A stretch of 64,000 nt of DNA, taken from Mixophyes australis. Lineage: Eukaryota > Chordata > Amphibia > Anura > Limnodynastidae. Below the pieces are notes generated by a model. It saw only the letters and a program-made list of their open reading frames with translations, was not told where the DNA came from and made no database searches. Positions within the stretch are counted from its first letter, which is position 1. The number at the start of each line of letters is the position of its first letter. Location: contig JAVHZZ010000001.1 in assembly GCA_036250195.1 (NCBI GenBank), positions 396,674,117 to 396,738,116 on the forward strand, written 5' to 3'. Below, piece by piece: positions 12,501 through 24,202 of the stretch. Position numbers and translations under genes: made by a program.

Positions 12501-13241
12501 ATTAGACATCCTGGATTTTTTTAAAGCCCATTAAAGCTGTACCTGAGGGGAGAAAAGGGGAAACAGTTATCAGTAGTTCTTTAAGAGACCTTTAAACAGC
12601 AGGGTTTAACTGCAGCAACTGTTTGCTTACGGTCTATTGCTATGCAGACAGTGAATTCATCCGGATAATGTCATTTAAGCTGAGCGTGGACATGTATTGA
12701 ATAGCAATAATTTAAATGGCTATTTGAATCAGCAACAACTAGTGACCTCAAAAAAAGTTATTTCCAAATGAAGAAAAACAGTATTGCCAACAAAAAGAAA
12801 GTTTAGTTTTCAACGGCTTCAATACTCAGCAATTTAACGCATTGAAAGTAGATTACAATGGTATGTTTAGAGTCTGCTTTCTGTATGAACCTGTGATTTA
12901 CCAATTTATATATGGAATACTAATTTTTCATTTGTTTTAATATATTCTTATTTGAATTTAATGATTTAGATGGAAAGAGTATGCCTGTGTATCAGTAATT
13001 ATCAGATTTACAAATCAAATTTTACAAAGGCGAGATGGGTGTTGGGTGGGTTAGATATGACAACAAAAGGTAGATGGGTGAAATGGTTTCCTTCTTAGCA
13101 CATATATGTCAAGAATGCATATTTATGGAGTGGATTTCATTTACAAAGTACACTGATACACTTGGCGAAACTCCATGGTTTTGTACTGGTGAATCTAGAT
13201 GGTTGGTCCAGTGCACTACAAGGTGCACGCCTACTTTCTGC
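9547..13241. other. Long intergenic stretch
   Basis: No gene recognised. A C-tract lies at 10968-10979. The segment 12560-12840 is less A/T-simple and repeat-poor, and could be conserved regulatory DNA, but that cannot be judged without alignment. Confidence 0.45.
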
Positions 13242-13914
13242 TAGGGATGTGCACCGGCCACTTTTGGTGTCTCGTGTTTTGTGTTTTGGGTTCGGATTTA
13301 CTTGATGTTTTGGGTTCGGATTGGTTTCGCAAAACACCTGACGAAAGGTTTTGGTTCAGATTTAAGGTTTTGGATTCGGATTTATTTTGAAAAAAACATA
13401 AAAAGTGTTAAAAACAAGTATTTTGGTTTATTTTCACTCCTACGCTATTATTAACCTCAATAACATTCAATAACAATCATTTCCACTAATTTCCAGTCTA
13501 TTCTGAACACCCTCACACCTCACAATATTGTTTTTAGTCCAAAACGTTTCACCGAGGTAGCTTTCTGGACTGCATAGTGGAGTGGTCCCGGTACCCAATT
13601 TGGTACCGGGGCCACAATATATCACCCTCAACTGGTCTGAATTCCACCAAAAAAGTATCTGGACTGTGTAGTGGAGTGATCCCCACAATATAATAAAAAA
13701 TCCCTCAACTGGTCTGAATTCCACCAAACAAGTATCTGGACTGCGTAGTGGAGTGGCCCCGGTACCCAATTTGATACCGGGGCCACAATATAATAAAAAA
13801 AAACTCAATTGTTCTGAATTCCACCAAACAAGTATCTGGACTGCGTAGTGGAGTGGTCCCCACAATATAATAAAAAAATCCCTCAACTGGTCTGAATTCC
13901 ACCAAAAAAGTATC
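13242..13914 (+). mobile_element. 5' fragment of hAT-type element with tandem units
   Basis: Begins TAGGGATGTGCACCGG and shares its first roughly 380 bp with the complete element at 17932-19522: repeated GGTTTTGG/GGTTCGGATT motifs, then the CTGGACTGCGTAGTGGAGTGG block. Here that block is present four times (about 13566, 13655, 13731 and 13833). Units with and without the GGTACC hairpin alternate. The match stops near 13914 and the right terminus is missing. Confidence 0.75.
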
Positions 13915-15972
13915 GCCGCTTTAAAGTTGCAGATTTCCGGCGAATTGAAAAAATCGGAGTATGATACATTTTCCCCCTTGTGTGTGAGGGAACACAATTA
14001 AGAAATATGAGACATTTTAGTCTTGACAGACCCCCTCATGAAAATGCACACTGTAATGTCTAAAGCAGAAGATTTTAAACCCTTCTTACAGGCTCTTCAC
14101 CCCCAGCTTAGAAATTACATTTTCAATTAAGTCAGATTGATTTCCAAAATGACACAGAGCTTACCGACAAAATTATCTACCACTAAGATATACGTTTGGG
14201 CACCTCAGATAATCTCTCACCTCTGCTCTACTTGAGTAGCTAGATGGTTTTTAACTTAGGGGATTCAAACTCCTCCAAGATCCTTATCTATCCCGGGCCT
14301 GGCTAGTTTCAAAACATTAATGACACTTGCATAGGCTCAAACTCATGTCATTTAGCAAAGCACACGTTGAGATTACATTACAAGGTTACATACAATATAC
14401 ATTGTCATACATGAATTCAACAGAAAATAACAATCAGTCATTAGATATACTACATAACCTTCTCACGGTTATCTTACCAGATCTCAGTTCGGCAATACAG
14501 ATGCTGCTATTATACAATCCAGAGCGCTACTGCAGAGCACTCCACACTTTTACCAATATGTGCTCAGAAAGCACCTGTTCAGTTACAAGGATCGAATTTG
14601 TTTGTGAAACCTCAGTGTCAAGTCTCTGCACCTCTGCCCAGGAACTACTTTTTAAGGAGAGAAGAGAGAAGATTTTCCATGGAAGATCCAGAATTGCAAC
14701 AAGGACGTTAACGCAGGCTGCAGCCTCCACAAGATATATGTGAATGTGCTGAAAGGTACAGAAATAGTATTTAAACTTTAGAACTGAATATTACTTTTAT
14801 AACATTGGAAATGTATTGATACACTAAATTGTATCGCGATTTGCATAAAACCGATACAGGAAGACATAATAATTTGTACAAGCACTAAAAGGATTATATG
14901 CAGACCATCATCAATTTACTTTATTGCTATTTTCTACTCTTTTGAAGATTTTCTGTGCACACATGCATTGTTTTTATTATTATATTTGATAAGTAAAGTT
15001 TATAGCTGTTGCTAGCACTGATTAAGTGACTGTATACTACAACTTATCTATGTGGTCTGATTTTGCTACCTTTCATCTAGCTAAAATCCTTATTCATACA
15101 CTGTGCGCCTAGGGGGGCTTGTACCAATTACCGAATACTTATACTTGTCTAGCTCCATTGCACATTATGCCTGTGATTTGAGGAACGGTCTAATAATAAC
15201 TCTTCCAAAATATTAAGAGTATTATTTAGCACAATGAACTCTTCTCATTTAGTGTATTTGCACATGGATTAGCATGTTAGAGACTTCTTAATTATTCCTC
15301 TAAAAGCAATACATTTGCCCGTTTGTTCAGGTCGATTGCATGCTCCTTGTACTTGGTTGTCTGTCAGATAAAAGTATTGAGAAGTTTAAAAAACGTAGTC
15401 ACCGCTTGCTATTATATTTGCTTTTAAATTTGAACTTGTTGATTTCTCCCAGTGTACTGCTGTACGTCCAACATTGTGGCATTAAATAATTAATTATACA
15501 AATGGGACATTAGTTCTGCCTTTACTTCAAGTGTCCTATTTCTTGCTTTTGTGCTTTCAATTACATTGGTTTAACTGTGCATAACTGCAAGTATTTTGTA
15601 TCTTATCTGTTATTATGCCGTTAGGTAGAATAAATGTAGTCCTAATAAAACACCTTCAGAGATGGCAGTAAAGCCAGACTCTGTAAAGCATTGTAAATCA
15701 CAAACTGCCCTATGTCTACCAGCTTGAGCAAATATAAAATACTTGCATGCAGAATAAAATCTATTTCTAAGATTTTGGGCACTCGTTAAAAGAGTGCAAC
15801 TAGATTTATCTAATTCAACCCCAATTTGCCCATCAGAATAAGCAAATGGTGCTCACCACAATGGTCAGTAGTGTAAAATCTAAGAACATGTAGAAAGCAG
15901 CAGTGTAATGTCACAACTCAGGGAAAATGGATTTTGATCTGCTCTTATTTAAGTTATCACAGCAAACACTAA
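13915..15972. other. Intergenic stretch with one unrecognised open frame
   Basis: The longest frame (14327-14743, plus, 138 residues) shows no motif I recognise and no splice or promoter context. It is most likely a chance frame. The rest is A/T-rich unique-looking sequence. Confidence 0.45.
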
Positions 15973-16146
15973 GGGGTATATTTACTAAACTGCGGGTTAG
16001 AAAAAGTGGATATGTTGCCTATAGCAACGAATAAGATTTCAGCTGTCATTTTGTAGAATGTACTAAATAAATGAAAACTATAATGTGATTGGTTGCTATA
16101 GGCAACATCTCCACTTTCTCAACCAGTTTAGTAAATTATGTACCCC
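15973..16146. mobile_element. Palindromic MITE, TSD TAA
   Basis: The two ends, GGGGTATATTTACTAAACTG and (reversed) GGGGTACATAATTTACTAAA, form long imperfect inverted repeats that continue inward through the GTTGCCTATAGCAAC block. The element is flanked by TAA at 15970-15972 and 16147-16149. A 3-bp TAA duplication is typical of PIF/Harbinger elements, so that assignment is likely but rests on the duplication alone. Confidence 0.7.
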
Positions 16147-16250
16147 TAAGTAAGTGGAAGAAGATTCCTTGTAGCTTATATGGTCAATTACTTATTTCTT
16201 AATTACTGAGTGTAGCCTGCACTGCTGTAAGAAAGAGCGCTTTTGTTCTA

Positions 16251-16603
16251 GGGGAGATATTTACTAAACTGCGGGCTTAAAAAAGTGGAGATGTTGCCCA
16301 TGGTTGCCTACTCTCCTGGAATGTCTGTGAGACTCCCGAATTCTGGGAGTCCTCCCGGACTCCTGGCAGAGCGAGGCAACCTCCCGGTTCCTAATTGGCA
16401 CAATAGTAAAGTGGGGGGGCTTAGGACGCAAATCGTGGCCAAATGATGTGACCCATCGGGTCCCGCCCCCAACACGACCACCTCCCCCTGATCTCCCTTA
16501 GGAGCCCTTGCCAATGTTGGCAAGTATGATTTTGCCTATAGCAACCAATCAGACTCTAGTTATCATTTATTTAGTACATTCTACAGTTTAATAAATATAC
16601 TCT
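16251..16603. mobile_element. Second MITE copy, interrupted by another insertion
   Basis: Starts GGGGAGATATTTACTAAACTG and ends ATAAATATACTCT, matching the copy at 15973-16146. It is split at the GTTGCC block by a 230-bp insertion (16299-16528) and has lost part of its second half. Confidence 0.7.
16299..16528. mobile_element. Nested hAT-like MITE inside a MITE
   Basis: The insertion has termini CATGGTTGCC and (reversed) CATACTTGCC. The flanking octamers ATGTTGCC (16291-16298) and ATTTTGCC (16529-16536) agree at 7 of 8 positions. The interior is GC-rich with repeated ACTCCCGGAG-like motifs. The size of the duplication suggests hAT. Confidence 0.65.
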
Positions 16604-16712
16604 TAGGACTCTAATTAGACATATATATTCAGTTTTACACTTTTGTCCATAATAATGATCGTAAGAGTAACTAGATGTTCATAGCAATTGATCAAAAAAG
16701 TTTCAAAACTTT

Positions 16713-16714
<2 letters not shown>

Positions 16715-16766
<52 letters not shown>
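16715..16766. repeat. (AT)n microsatellite
   Basis: Almost pure AT dinucleotides with one interruption (ATAAATAT). Confidence 0.95.
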
Positions 16767-17931
16767 TACATTAGAATCCAGAGCAATTGATCAATTAATA
16801 TGCCAACAATCGATAAATATTATACGTTTCTGAATAATTGATAAATACATTACCAAAAGTGCAAAATAACAAAACTAATGCTTTTTCGTGTCACAAGGTG
16901 TCTACTTTTGGATGATTGTATCTGGTTTCATGAGTAAGTACATAGATGTGTAGGTTAAGATGTAAGCATCTGCAGACGTACAAAAGTTTGCATGATCTGT
17001 TCCCCCCTCCCCATCCTCCCTTCTTTACCCTTCCCTATATCTGACTCTATTTTGGCTAATTTGGATGTTTGCCTTACTGTTAATCCTTGAATGTAACAAA
17101 ATGGTCATCTGTTAGTGTCTGTTGCACTTCGTCAGCAAATTTACTGTGATGTCACCTACACTTTTCCTACACCTGGACAGATGGTGGTACTCTGTTGTGC
17201 CTACCACAGCCCTATTGTTTTTGCTTTCTGCATTTCTGACTGACTGTTCAATATAAAGAAAGTTTGCACCATTCAAATGGAGGTGTTGGTAGATAAGTGG
17301 CATACAGAATAGGCATACCAGTGTGCATACTTTTGCAACAAGCGAAAATAATACTTAGATTTACAACACAGGATTATTTAAATGAGATAAAGGGGTCATA
17401 AGGGTACAATTTAAAGGGTTTCCTTGGTTTGCGAGAGGGTACACAGCCGTTTTTCTTTATTTTGAGTCCCGTAATTTAAGTCTCATCCTATATTTGTATT
17501 GGGACACATTTTGTGCCATCCAGTTGACCTTCTGTGAAAAAACACATTTCTAGCATACTTCAACCAAATTAATAAAAGCTTAAAATACATGAAAGTCACA
17601 AATGTAGTAAAGACACTCCCAATGCTCACTAGCTCTCAGGATTCATTTAAAAGGACAATTCCACTCAATACTGTTTAGTTTTGGCTGGAAATGTGTAAGT
17701 GAAACCCAGTCTTCAAAGGTTAATTACCCAGGGCCCAATGTCCTGCTTGCTCACTGCCAGGGCCTGTGCAAACCAGAGGGGCACCCTAGAAGCAGCACCC
17801 CTCACCACCGCTACTTCTTATCTGATAGTCGGGTGGTGGGGCAGCATCCTCGTCACTTAGACAGAGGCTATAGTGCTTGACTGTGACATAGCCGAGTGCC
17901 ACAATGCCAGCATAACTCCTTATGTAAGAAG
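16767..17931. other. Intergenic stretch
   Basis: No gene or clear repeat recognised. Confidence 0.4.
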
Positions 17932-18502
17932 TAGGGGTGTGCACCGGGTACTTTTAGTGTTTTGGGTTTTGGGTTCTGATTAGCTTGAGGTTTTGGGCTC
18001 TGATTTGTTTTGCCAAAACACCTAACGAAAGGTTTTGGTTCTGATTTCGGGTTTTGGGTTCTGATTTATTTTTTAAAAGCATAAAAAGCGCTAAAATCCT
18101 GTTTTTTGGTTGTTTTTCCACTCCTACGCTATTATTAACCTCAATAACATTCAATAACAATCATTTCCACTAATTTCCAGTCTATTCTGAACACCTCACA
18201 CCTCACAATATTGTTTTTAGTCCAAAACGTTGCACCGAGGTAGCTTTCTGGACTGCGTAGTGGAGTGGGCCCGGTACCAAATTTGGTACCGGGGCCACAA
18301 TATATCACCCTCAACTGGTCTGAATTACACTGCACAGCTGCCTGCTCCTACATCCTCTGCAGCATATACAGGGTGTAGTTCGAGCGCGTCAATACCTTTT
18401 GTTTTTGACGATGACAGGTCATTTTCATTAATTTTGGATTTGGCCCCAACACTGAATGTAGTTTAATATCTGATACGCATCTATCTGCACTGCGTAGTGG
18501 AG

Positions 18503-18534
18503 TGGCCCCGGTACCCAATTTGGTACCGGGGCCA
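18503..18534. repeat. 13-bp perfect hairpin
   Basis: Stem TGGCCCCGGTACC (18503-18515) pairs fully with 18522-18534 around the loop CAATTT. The same hairpin, with at most a few changes, recurs near 13585, 13755 and 18265. Confidence 0.9.
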
Positions 18535-18571
18535 CAATACCTCCTCTAACTGGTCTAAATTCCACTGCACA

Positions 18572-18937
18572 GATAAAAACAAAGAACATAGTATTAGAAA
18601 TGGCAGTTCCTCTTTTTTGGAACTATAAAAACAAAGAACACAGTAATAGAAATGGCAGTTCCACTTTTTTGGAACTACAGAAACAAAGAACGTAGTAATA
18701 GAAATGGCAGTTCCTCTTTTTTGGAACTATAAAAACAATGACCGTAGTAATAGAACTGGCAGTTCCTATTTTTTGGAACTACAGAAATAATGAATGTAGT
18801 AATAGAACTGGCAGTTCCTATTTTTTGGGAACTACACAAACAATGACCGTAGTAATAGAACTGGCAGTTCCTATTTTTTGGAACTACAGAAATAATGAAC
18901 GTAGTAATAGAAATGGTAGGTCCTCTTTTTTTGGACT
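18572..18937. repeat. 52-bp tandem array (about 7 copies)
   Basis: The GGCAGTTCC-type marker recurs at 18602, 18654, 18706, 18758, 18810, 18863 and 18915, a period of 52 (once 53). Each unit contains the small inverted repeat AGTTCC...GGAACT. It is part of the hAT-type element. Confidence 0.9.
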
Positions 18938-19451
18938 GCAAGAATATATTGCTCTATAATATTTTTTTTACTTTTTCAATTATTTTTTTATATTTTTTTA
19001 ATCTTTTTTTTTTAATATTTTTTAGAGATTTTTTTTTTTTTTTAAAAGATTTTTGGCTGATTAACAAATTGCTATGGACTTATCAGAAACAAATACAGGA
19101 CAAAAGCACCACTGGACTCAGCAGCACAGACACTGGCCAAAGCACCACTGGAATCAGCAGGACAGAGCACTGGAAAAAGTACTACTGCACTCAGCAGGAC
19201 AAAGCACCACTTGACTAAATAAATCAGCAGGACAGAGCACTGGACAAAGTACTAATGCACTCAGCAGGACAAAGCACCACTTTAGTAAAAAGTTATCAGC
19301 AGGACAGAGCACATCAACCTCCCTCTTCACTAACCACAGAATGAAGATGGCGTCCGCGAGCGGGGCATTTATGAGATCCGAGTCTCGCAAGATCCGACGC
19401 GAGACTTGGATGTCATAGCCTCGGTTTGGCTTCATTTGGCGCCCGGAAGTT

Positions 19452-19483
19452 CCCGAACAGTGCTCGGATCCGCACTGTTCGGG
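19452..19483. repeat. 12-bp perfect hairpin near the hAT right end
   Basis: CCCGAACAGTGC (19452-19463) pairs with 19472-19483 around an 8-nt loop. It lies about 40 bp inside the right terminus and could be a subterminal structure. Confidence 0.85.
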
Positions 19484-19530
19484 TGGGCTCGGATTAGCGA
19501 AATCAGAGCCCGCTCATCTCTAGTAAGAAG

Positions 19531-21294
19531 CTGCTTTTTCCTTCTTGTCAGTGGCTGGCTCTCCATGTGGGGGTTAAACATACTAGATGAGTGATTTTAT
19601 ACCTAGGTTTGCCTATTGGCAATACAAAGAAAATTTTGAATTGAGTCTATAATACTGCTAGAAACAGAAACATTTTCTCCCATAGGTTATCATACCTTCT
19701 CCTTAGTACAGCGGATATCACATTGAATGCGGGTGGAGCTCATCACCAGACATAAGAATTACTTTGTAGAGAAATTTGTTTCCCAACTCGGATGCTAGAG
19801 GAAATTCTGTGCAACCAATTGGACAGCATTAGATGCTGGCTTTCCGGAGATTCTTTACTTGTGTGGTAAGAGACTTTGGACACATCTATGTACAGAGTCC
19901 ACTCTGCTAGATTGGGATAACAACCTTCTGTTTAGGAACTGGACTTAATACTTACAGCTACTCCTCTTAAGCCAAGTATCTAGTTGGAACTTGGAAGAGA
20001 CTATTTTGGATACAAAAACATATTTCAACTTTCTTGTACCAGTCTTAGTCAGATAAGTCAATAGTTGCAACATATTTAAATCATGTTTATCTAAGGTGTG
20101 CACATCTGTTAGCTTGTTCTTTGTTATTAAGATAGATTGAACCTGTATATATCCAATAAATTGAACTACATAATTTTACCATTTTCTCTCATCAAGCTTT
20201 TTTTTTTAATGTGCTTTAGAGAAATTGAACACATTTTACTTTTAGTTTGTATTCAGTTCACTTTACTTGCTTCCAGTTATTTTTACAATAAATTATCCTT
20301 TACGCTGTAGATGAAGGTACAGAAAACAATATTTTAGGAGAAACCCGAAAAGTTTAAGTAAAGAAATAGGCTGGTCCTAAAGTGGAAGTAGATCAGAATT
20401 TTCACTCTTGTCACCATGTGCATTGTCCGGACACCAGGGTGTTAGGGAAAGAGCCCACTATCTAACCATTGTATGTAGGGGTTCAGGATCACACAGGCAA
20501 AGAAAAAAGATGATATAACAGTATCTTTATTATAATAGGCAAAAAGACAATTGTAACCAATAGCAATAGAAAAGTAACACTTTAAACAGCACCCAGAATA
20601 TCAACAACTTTCAATAACAACCCCCCTGAGCAAATTTTAGGGCAACTGCTATATTTTTAATAGTAAATTTTCTTGGCCAGGCCAAGTTGTTTACCAAAAT
20701 GTTCTCAGGCCAAGCTGCAGTGTTCTAGTGGTCCGGATGCAAACTGTGTGGCATTTCATGGCCAAATGTAGAATGAAGTGAATATTTCACACAACAGGTT
20801 TGAAAATATTGCCCATCTGTATTTGCCATGTTGAAAGTTATATGTAGATGTGTTATATGTATATGTAATGTCATGTAACTTTTGTAAATTTTAAGTAAGG
20901 GTGATATAATATGATACCTTCAGAAGCAGTTAAACAATGTAACACCAAAAGCAGGAAATGTTTAATTTATATTAGAAATTCCCTGAGTGGCCACTTTAAC
21001 TGTACATGATTATGCACTTTGTTTATAGAGGTAGTATCACACCACAACACAATATACTTGTATCTCTCTGATAGTTATGTTGGTAACGAATCACATCTAT
21101 GACATTTTTTAGGTTATACTTTGTTTTACACTAAGTTTGCACCAAATTTTTTACTTTCTACAAATCTGTAATCTCTAATATAAAGTTTATTGTTAAATAA
21201 AGTAATATACTTATCCCGATTCATACTAATAACATAAATATACAGCATTGATATTAGTGAGGTGACTGGATTCTCTGTAAGTTATTGTTCATTG
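19531..21294. other. Intergenic stretch
   Basis: No gene recognised. The sequence is A/T-rich and mostly unique-looking. Confidence 0.4.
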
Positions 21295-21720
21295 AGGACC
21301 TCATTTAGAATCAGACGCAAAGTCCGTTTTAGGCGCATCTAAAGAAAAAACACTACCACGCATGTGCAGAAAGCACCAAATCCGCCTGCATCTTGAACGC
21401 AATAAACACTTGCGATAGCTTGCGACTCACTACGAGAGAATGGGAGGAACACGGAATTGTGAAGGCGTGACCATGTAAATAAATCCTAGGCGCAGTGAGG
21501 CGCAGACGCAACACATGTCAAAACAGGGCTAAAGCTGTGCAGCAGGAATTAGGTGGTGCAAGCGTTAGCTAGCAACAGGAACTGCTCGCTGCTCAATAGG
21601 GTATTAAGAGTGGGACACACCTGGGGTTGCCTGCCACTCGTAATACCCTACCAAGCTGCGGCACACTCCTAATCCTACACTTCTTAAACGAACTTTGCGT
21701 CCGACTCTAAATGAGGTCCT
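21295..21720. mobile_element. 426-bp MITE with about 40-bp inverted ends
   Basis: Left end AGGACCTCATTTAGAATCAG; the reversed right end AGGACCTCATTTAGAGTCGG. The similarity continues through ACGCAAAGT(C/T)CGTTT. No coding capacity. A target duplication is not clear, so the superfamily is open. Confidence 0.8.
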
Positions 21721-22969
21721 GAATGTTCACTCTGTGTATAATCAATGGAAACCAAAACAAACTTGTAAAGCAGAACAGCATTTTTGTTGAAATATCTAAA
21801 TGGAGTGTGAAAAATCTATAAAGGTGTTTGTCATTGCATTATACTAATGATTATAAAACAATTTTAGTGTGGCATTTTCATGTACATTGTTATGTCATTG
21901 TGAATTCATCTGCAGTATGTTTAATTCAGTGATATCATTCCCTAAGACTGCACTTATAGTATCATGGTTTTCAGGGAATTTGCCAAACATAGTAACAAGG
22001 TTGCAACAGCCCTTTGCTTTTAGTACTTCTAAATAAAAATATGGTTGAATAATTTAGTAAGATTTGCATTACTATCATTATGATTATACTTACAAGCTAG
22101 TGAAAATATATATTTCATTCAGATCACTGGATATTTGTGATCCCTTACATTAATTTAGTATTACTGGCTCTTATATTGCTACAGTCTTGTAAATCCATAG
22201 AGTTAAAAAACATGAGCCCTGAGTGTTGTTACAGTAAGCAGAGACATTAATGGAAACAAGAACTCAGTAGAAATGGGGCAGACATTAATTTTGTGGCCAT
22301 TTGTGCCTCAAAATATCAAAACAATTTAATTTATACAGGGCCTCATCATAATACATCAGGTTGTGGATGTTGGAGTAAGAATATTTATATGTTAAAAAAA
22401 ATAGTAATTTAATATGTGGCACACCCTGATAGCCATTAACTGCTTGAATATGCTGGACATGTAGAGCTAGCAGCATACCCCATGGCTGGCAGAGCATGAC
22501 GGTACTTGTACAAAGTATAATGCTATGGCATGCATGGCATGCTAGGACCTGTAGTGCCAAATAATAAAGTAAAATAATAAAGTAAAAAGAATGAAAACAC
22601 TCAGACAACATAAGAAAAATCTCAACCATTCTCTGATTGTGATTTGTATTTCATGCCTAAATCCTTAAGGATTGTCTTCCTTCTTTTTTGAGGATTTAGG
22701 TGTGAAATAAAAACAAATAAGGAGGGTTTGGATGAGTATATCAATTACATGTTATTACTTTTGAACAGTGGTAAGCAACAGGTAGCCCCTGGGCCCCCTT
22801 GCCTGCAGCCCCAAGTGTTGTGCCCACACTCTCACTTATTCTTGGCTTTATTTCATAAAGCAAAGAATTAAACTGAATGTGATGAGAGCAGCCCACTTCT
22901 ATATCACATAACTAATCAGACAAGAAGAAGGGAGTGCAGTCCAGTCGGCTTCACGTGGTCTCTCTCCTT

Positions 22970-23040
<71 letters not shown>

Positions 23041-23704
23041 CATTACTATAAGCATTTAGAGATGCTACTATTTTTAATGTTTTAATGTTAAAATGGACTG
23101 TGTGGGAGTATTGGGGCTAGTGTGGTTTGAGGGCATGTGAGGGAATTTTGGTGCCAGTAGGGGGTCTGAGTGCAGCGAGGATGTGGATGTTATTTTGGGG
23201 CTGTTTTTATTACTAAGGTAAGGATAATGTGTGGCCCTTTTGAAGGTTGGAGGGCCCAGAATCAATTTACCAGGCAAGGGTGACCTGCTTTCTGCAAGAT
23301 TATTGTTGGTCTTTTGGTTACTATTGCAAGTTGAGTAAAATATCTCATGCATCCATGTTGCAGATTTCAGATTGCAATACAGATGCCTGATGCACCACAG
23401 TAAAAATGAATATTTCATCATTGTTGTTGTATATTTTTCTAACTCCATGATAAAGATGATGTCCTTTTATACATATGAAACATGTATTTTTGTTATAATG
23501 CTGTCTTCTTCTATGTTGAGTTTTGAAAATCATCAGCCAGTTTTCCATTATGTTTTAATCAATGATATGATGCAATGCTCCTCTTTGTATAGAAATAACC
23601 CTTAAAATGTTAATTGGAGTAATATTACTCAACAGAAAAAAAAATATAGCACAACTACTAAGCTCATATATATTTAGTATATATATATATATATATATAT
23701 ATAT
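21721..23704. other. Intergenic stretch with foldback and (AT)n
   Basis: Holds a repeat-like block at 22400-22570 with GGCATGCTAGGACCTGTAG on the plus strand, an imperfect foldback at 22641-22718, and (AT)n at 22976-23032 and 23679-23704. No gene recognised. The 23074-23448 minus-strand frame is unremarkable. Confidence 0.5.
22976..23032. repeat. (AT)n microsatellite
   Basis: About 57 bp of AT dinucleotides with a single ATGTAT interruption. Confidence 0.95.
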
Positions 23705-24202
23705 TGTAACAAAAGGAGGCATTTAGCTGGCAATATGCAAAGAAAGCAGGGAAGTAGAGTAAAACATTGGCACAGTTATGTACCTAGGTGGAGATTAAAC
23801 CAGGTAAAAACATATGTGTAGTTTAAAATTGGTTTACTTACATGATTTAACAGCTGCTTCCTCTCAGCAAACAGACAGGGTGGGTCTGATAGTCTAAACA
23901 GAGCCAGGGATGGGCGTTTCCTTTTAAAGAGAATGTGGGTGTGTCACCTGTCCATCAAGCTAGGCCTGTGGGAGGAGTGTCAGGTATAAAACCCTGCTTG
24001 TTTCATTGTTCAGGGAGATCAACGCTGGGATAGCTGGCTGATCTGGACAGAGAGCTGGACTATGTATAGTAAGCGTTGAGGGCCTCCATAGTTGCTGTGC
24101 AAGTATACGGTGTCAAAACATTATTACCATCCTGACAATAAAGAACCATAAAAAGGAAGAAGTTGTACGCGTGTGCTTCTGCAGTAGCGGGCTCTTGCCA
24201 CA
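23705..24202 (+). mobile_element. Solo LTR (498 bp) inside an (AT)n tract
   Basis: Starts TGTAACAAAAGGAGG and ends CTCTTGCCACA (TG...CA). It is bounded on both sides by AT repeats. The outer ATAT on both sides would fit a 4-bp duplication but cannot be distinguished from the tract. Promoter and end signals are in order: TATAAA at 23985-23990 and AATAAA at 24137-24142. No internal retroelement sequence adjoins, so it is a solo LTR. The family (ERV or gypsy) is not determined. Confidence 0.7.
23985..23990 (+). promoter_or_regulatory. TATA box of the solo LTR
   Basis: TATAAA lies about 150 bp before the AATAAA at 24137, the usual U3/R layout. Confidence 0.55.

Larger units (their letters stand above)
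17932..19522 (+). mobile_element. Complete 1.6-kb non-autonomous hAT-type element
   Basis: The element starts TAGGGGTGTGC, and its reversed right end reads TAGAGATGAGC. It is flanked by a perfect 8-bp duplication GTAAGAAG at 17924-17931 and 19523-19530. From left to right it holds a GGTTTTGGGTTCTGATT-rich head, two hairpin blocks around GGTACC (18265-18300 and 18503-18534), a 52-bp tandem array (18572-18937), a T-rich stretch, a GGACAAAGCACCACT-type array (about 19092-19310), and a CpG-rich tail with a 12-bp perfect hairpin. No transposase frame was found. Related pieces at 13.2 kb and 63.5 kb show it is a dispersed family. Confidence 0.85.

Noticed and set aside
13137..13390. Frames with repeated DLLDVLGSD/NPKH peptides
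   Set aside because: They derive from the repeated GGTTCGGATT motifs in the head of a hAT-type element.
14327..14743. 138-residue plus-strand frame
   Set aside because: No recognisable motif, hydrophobic pattern or repeat support. A frame of this length is expected by chance in 64 kb.
18675..18959. Frames with repeated WNYRNNE/ELAVPIF peptides
   Set aside because: Translation of the 52-bp tandem array within a hAT element. The period is not a multiple of 3, and the same repeat reads open on both strands.
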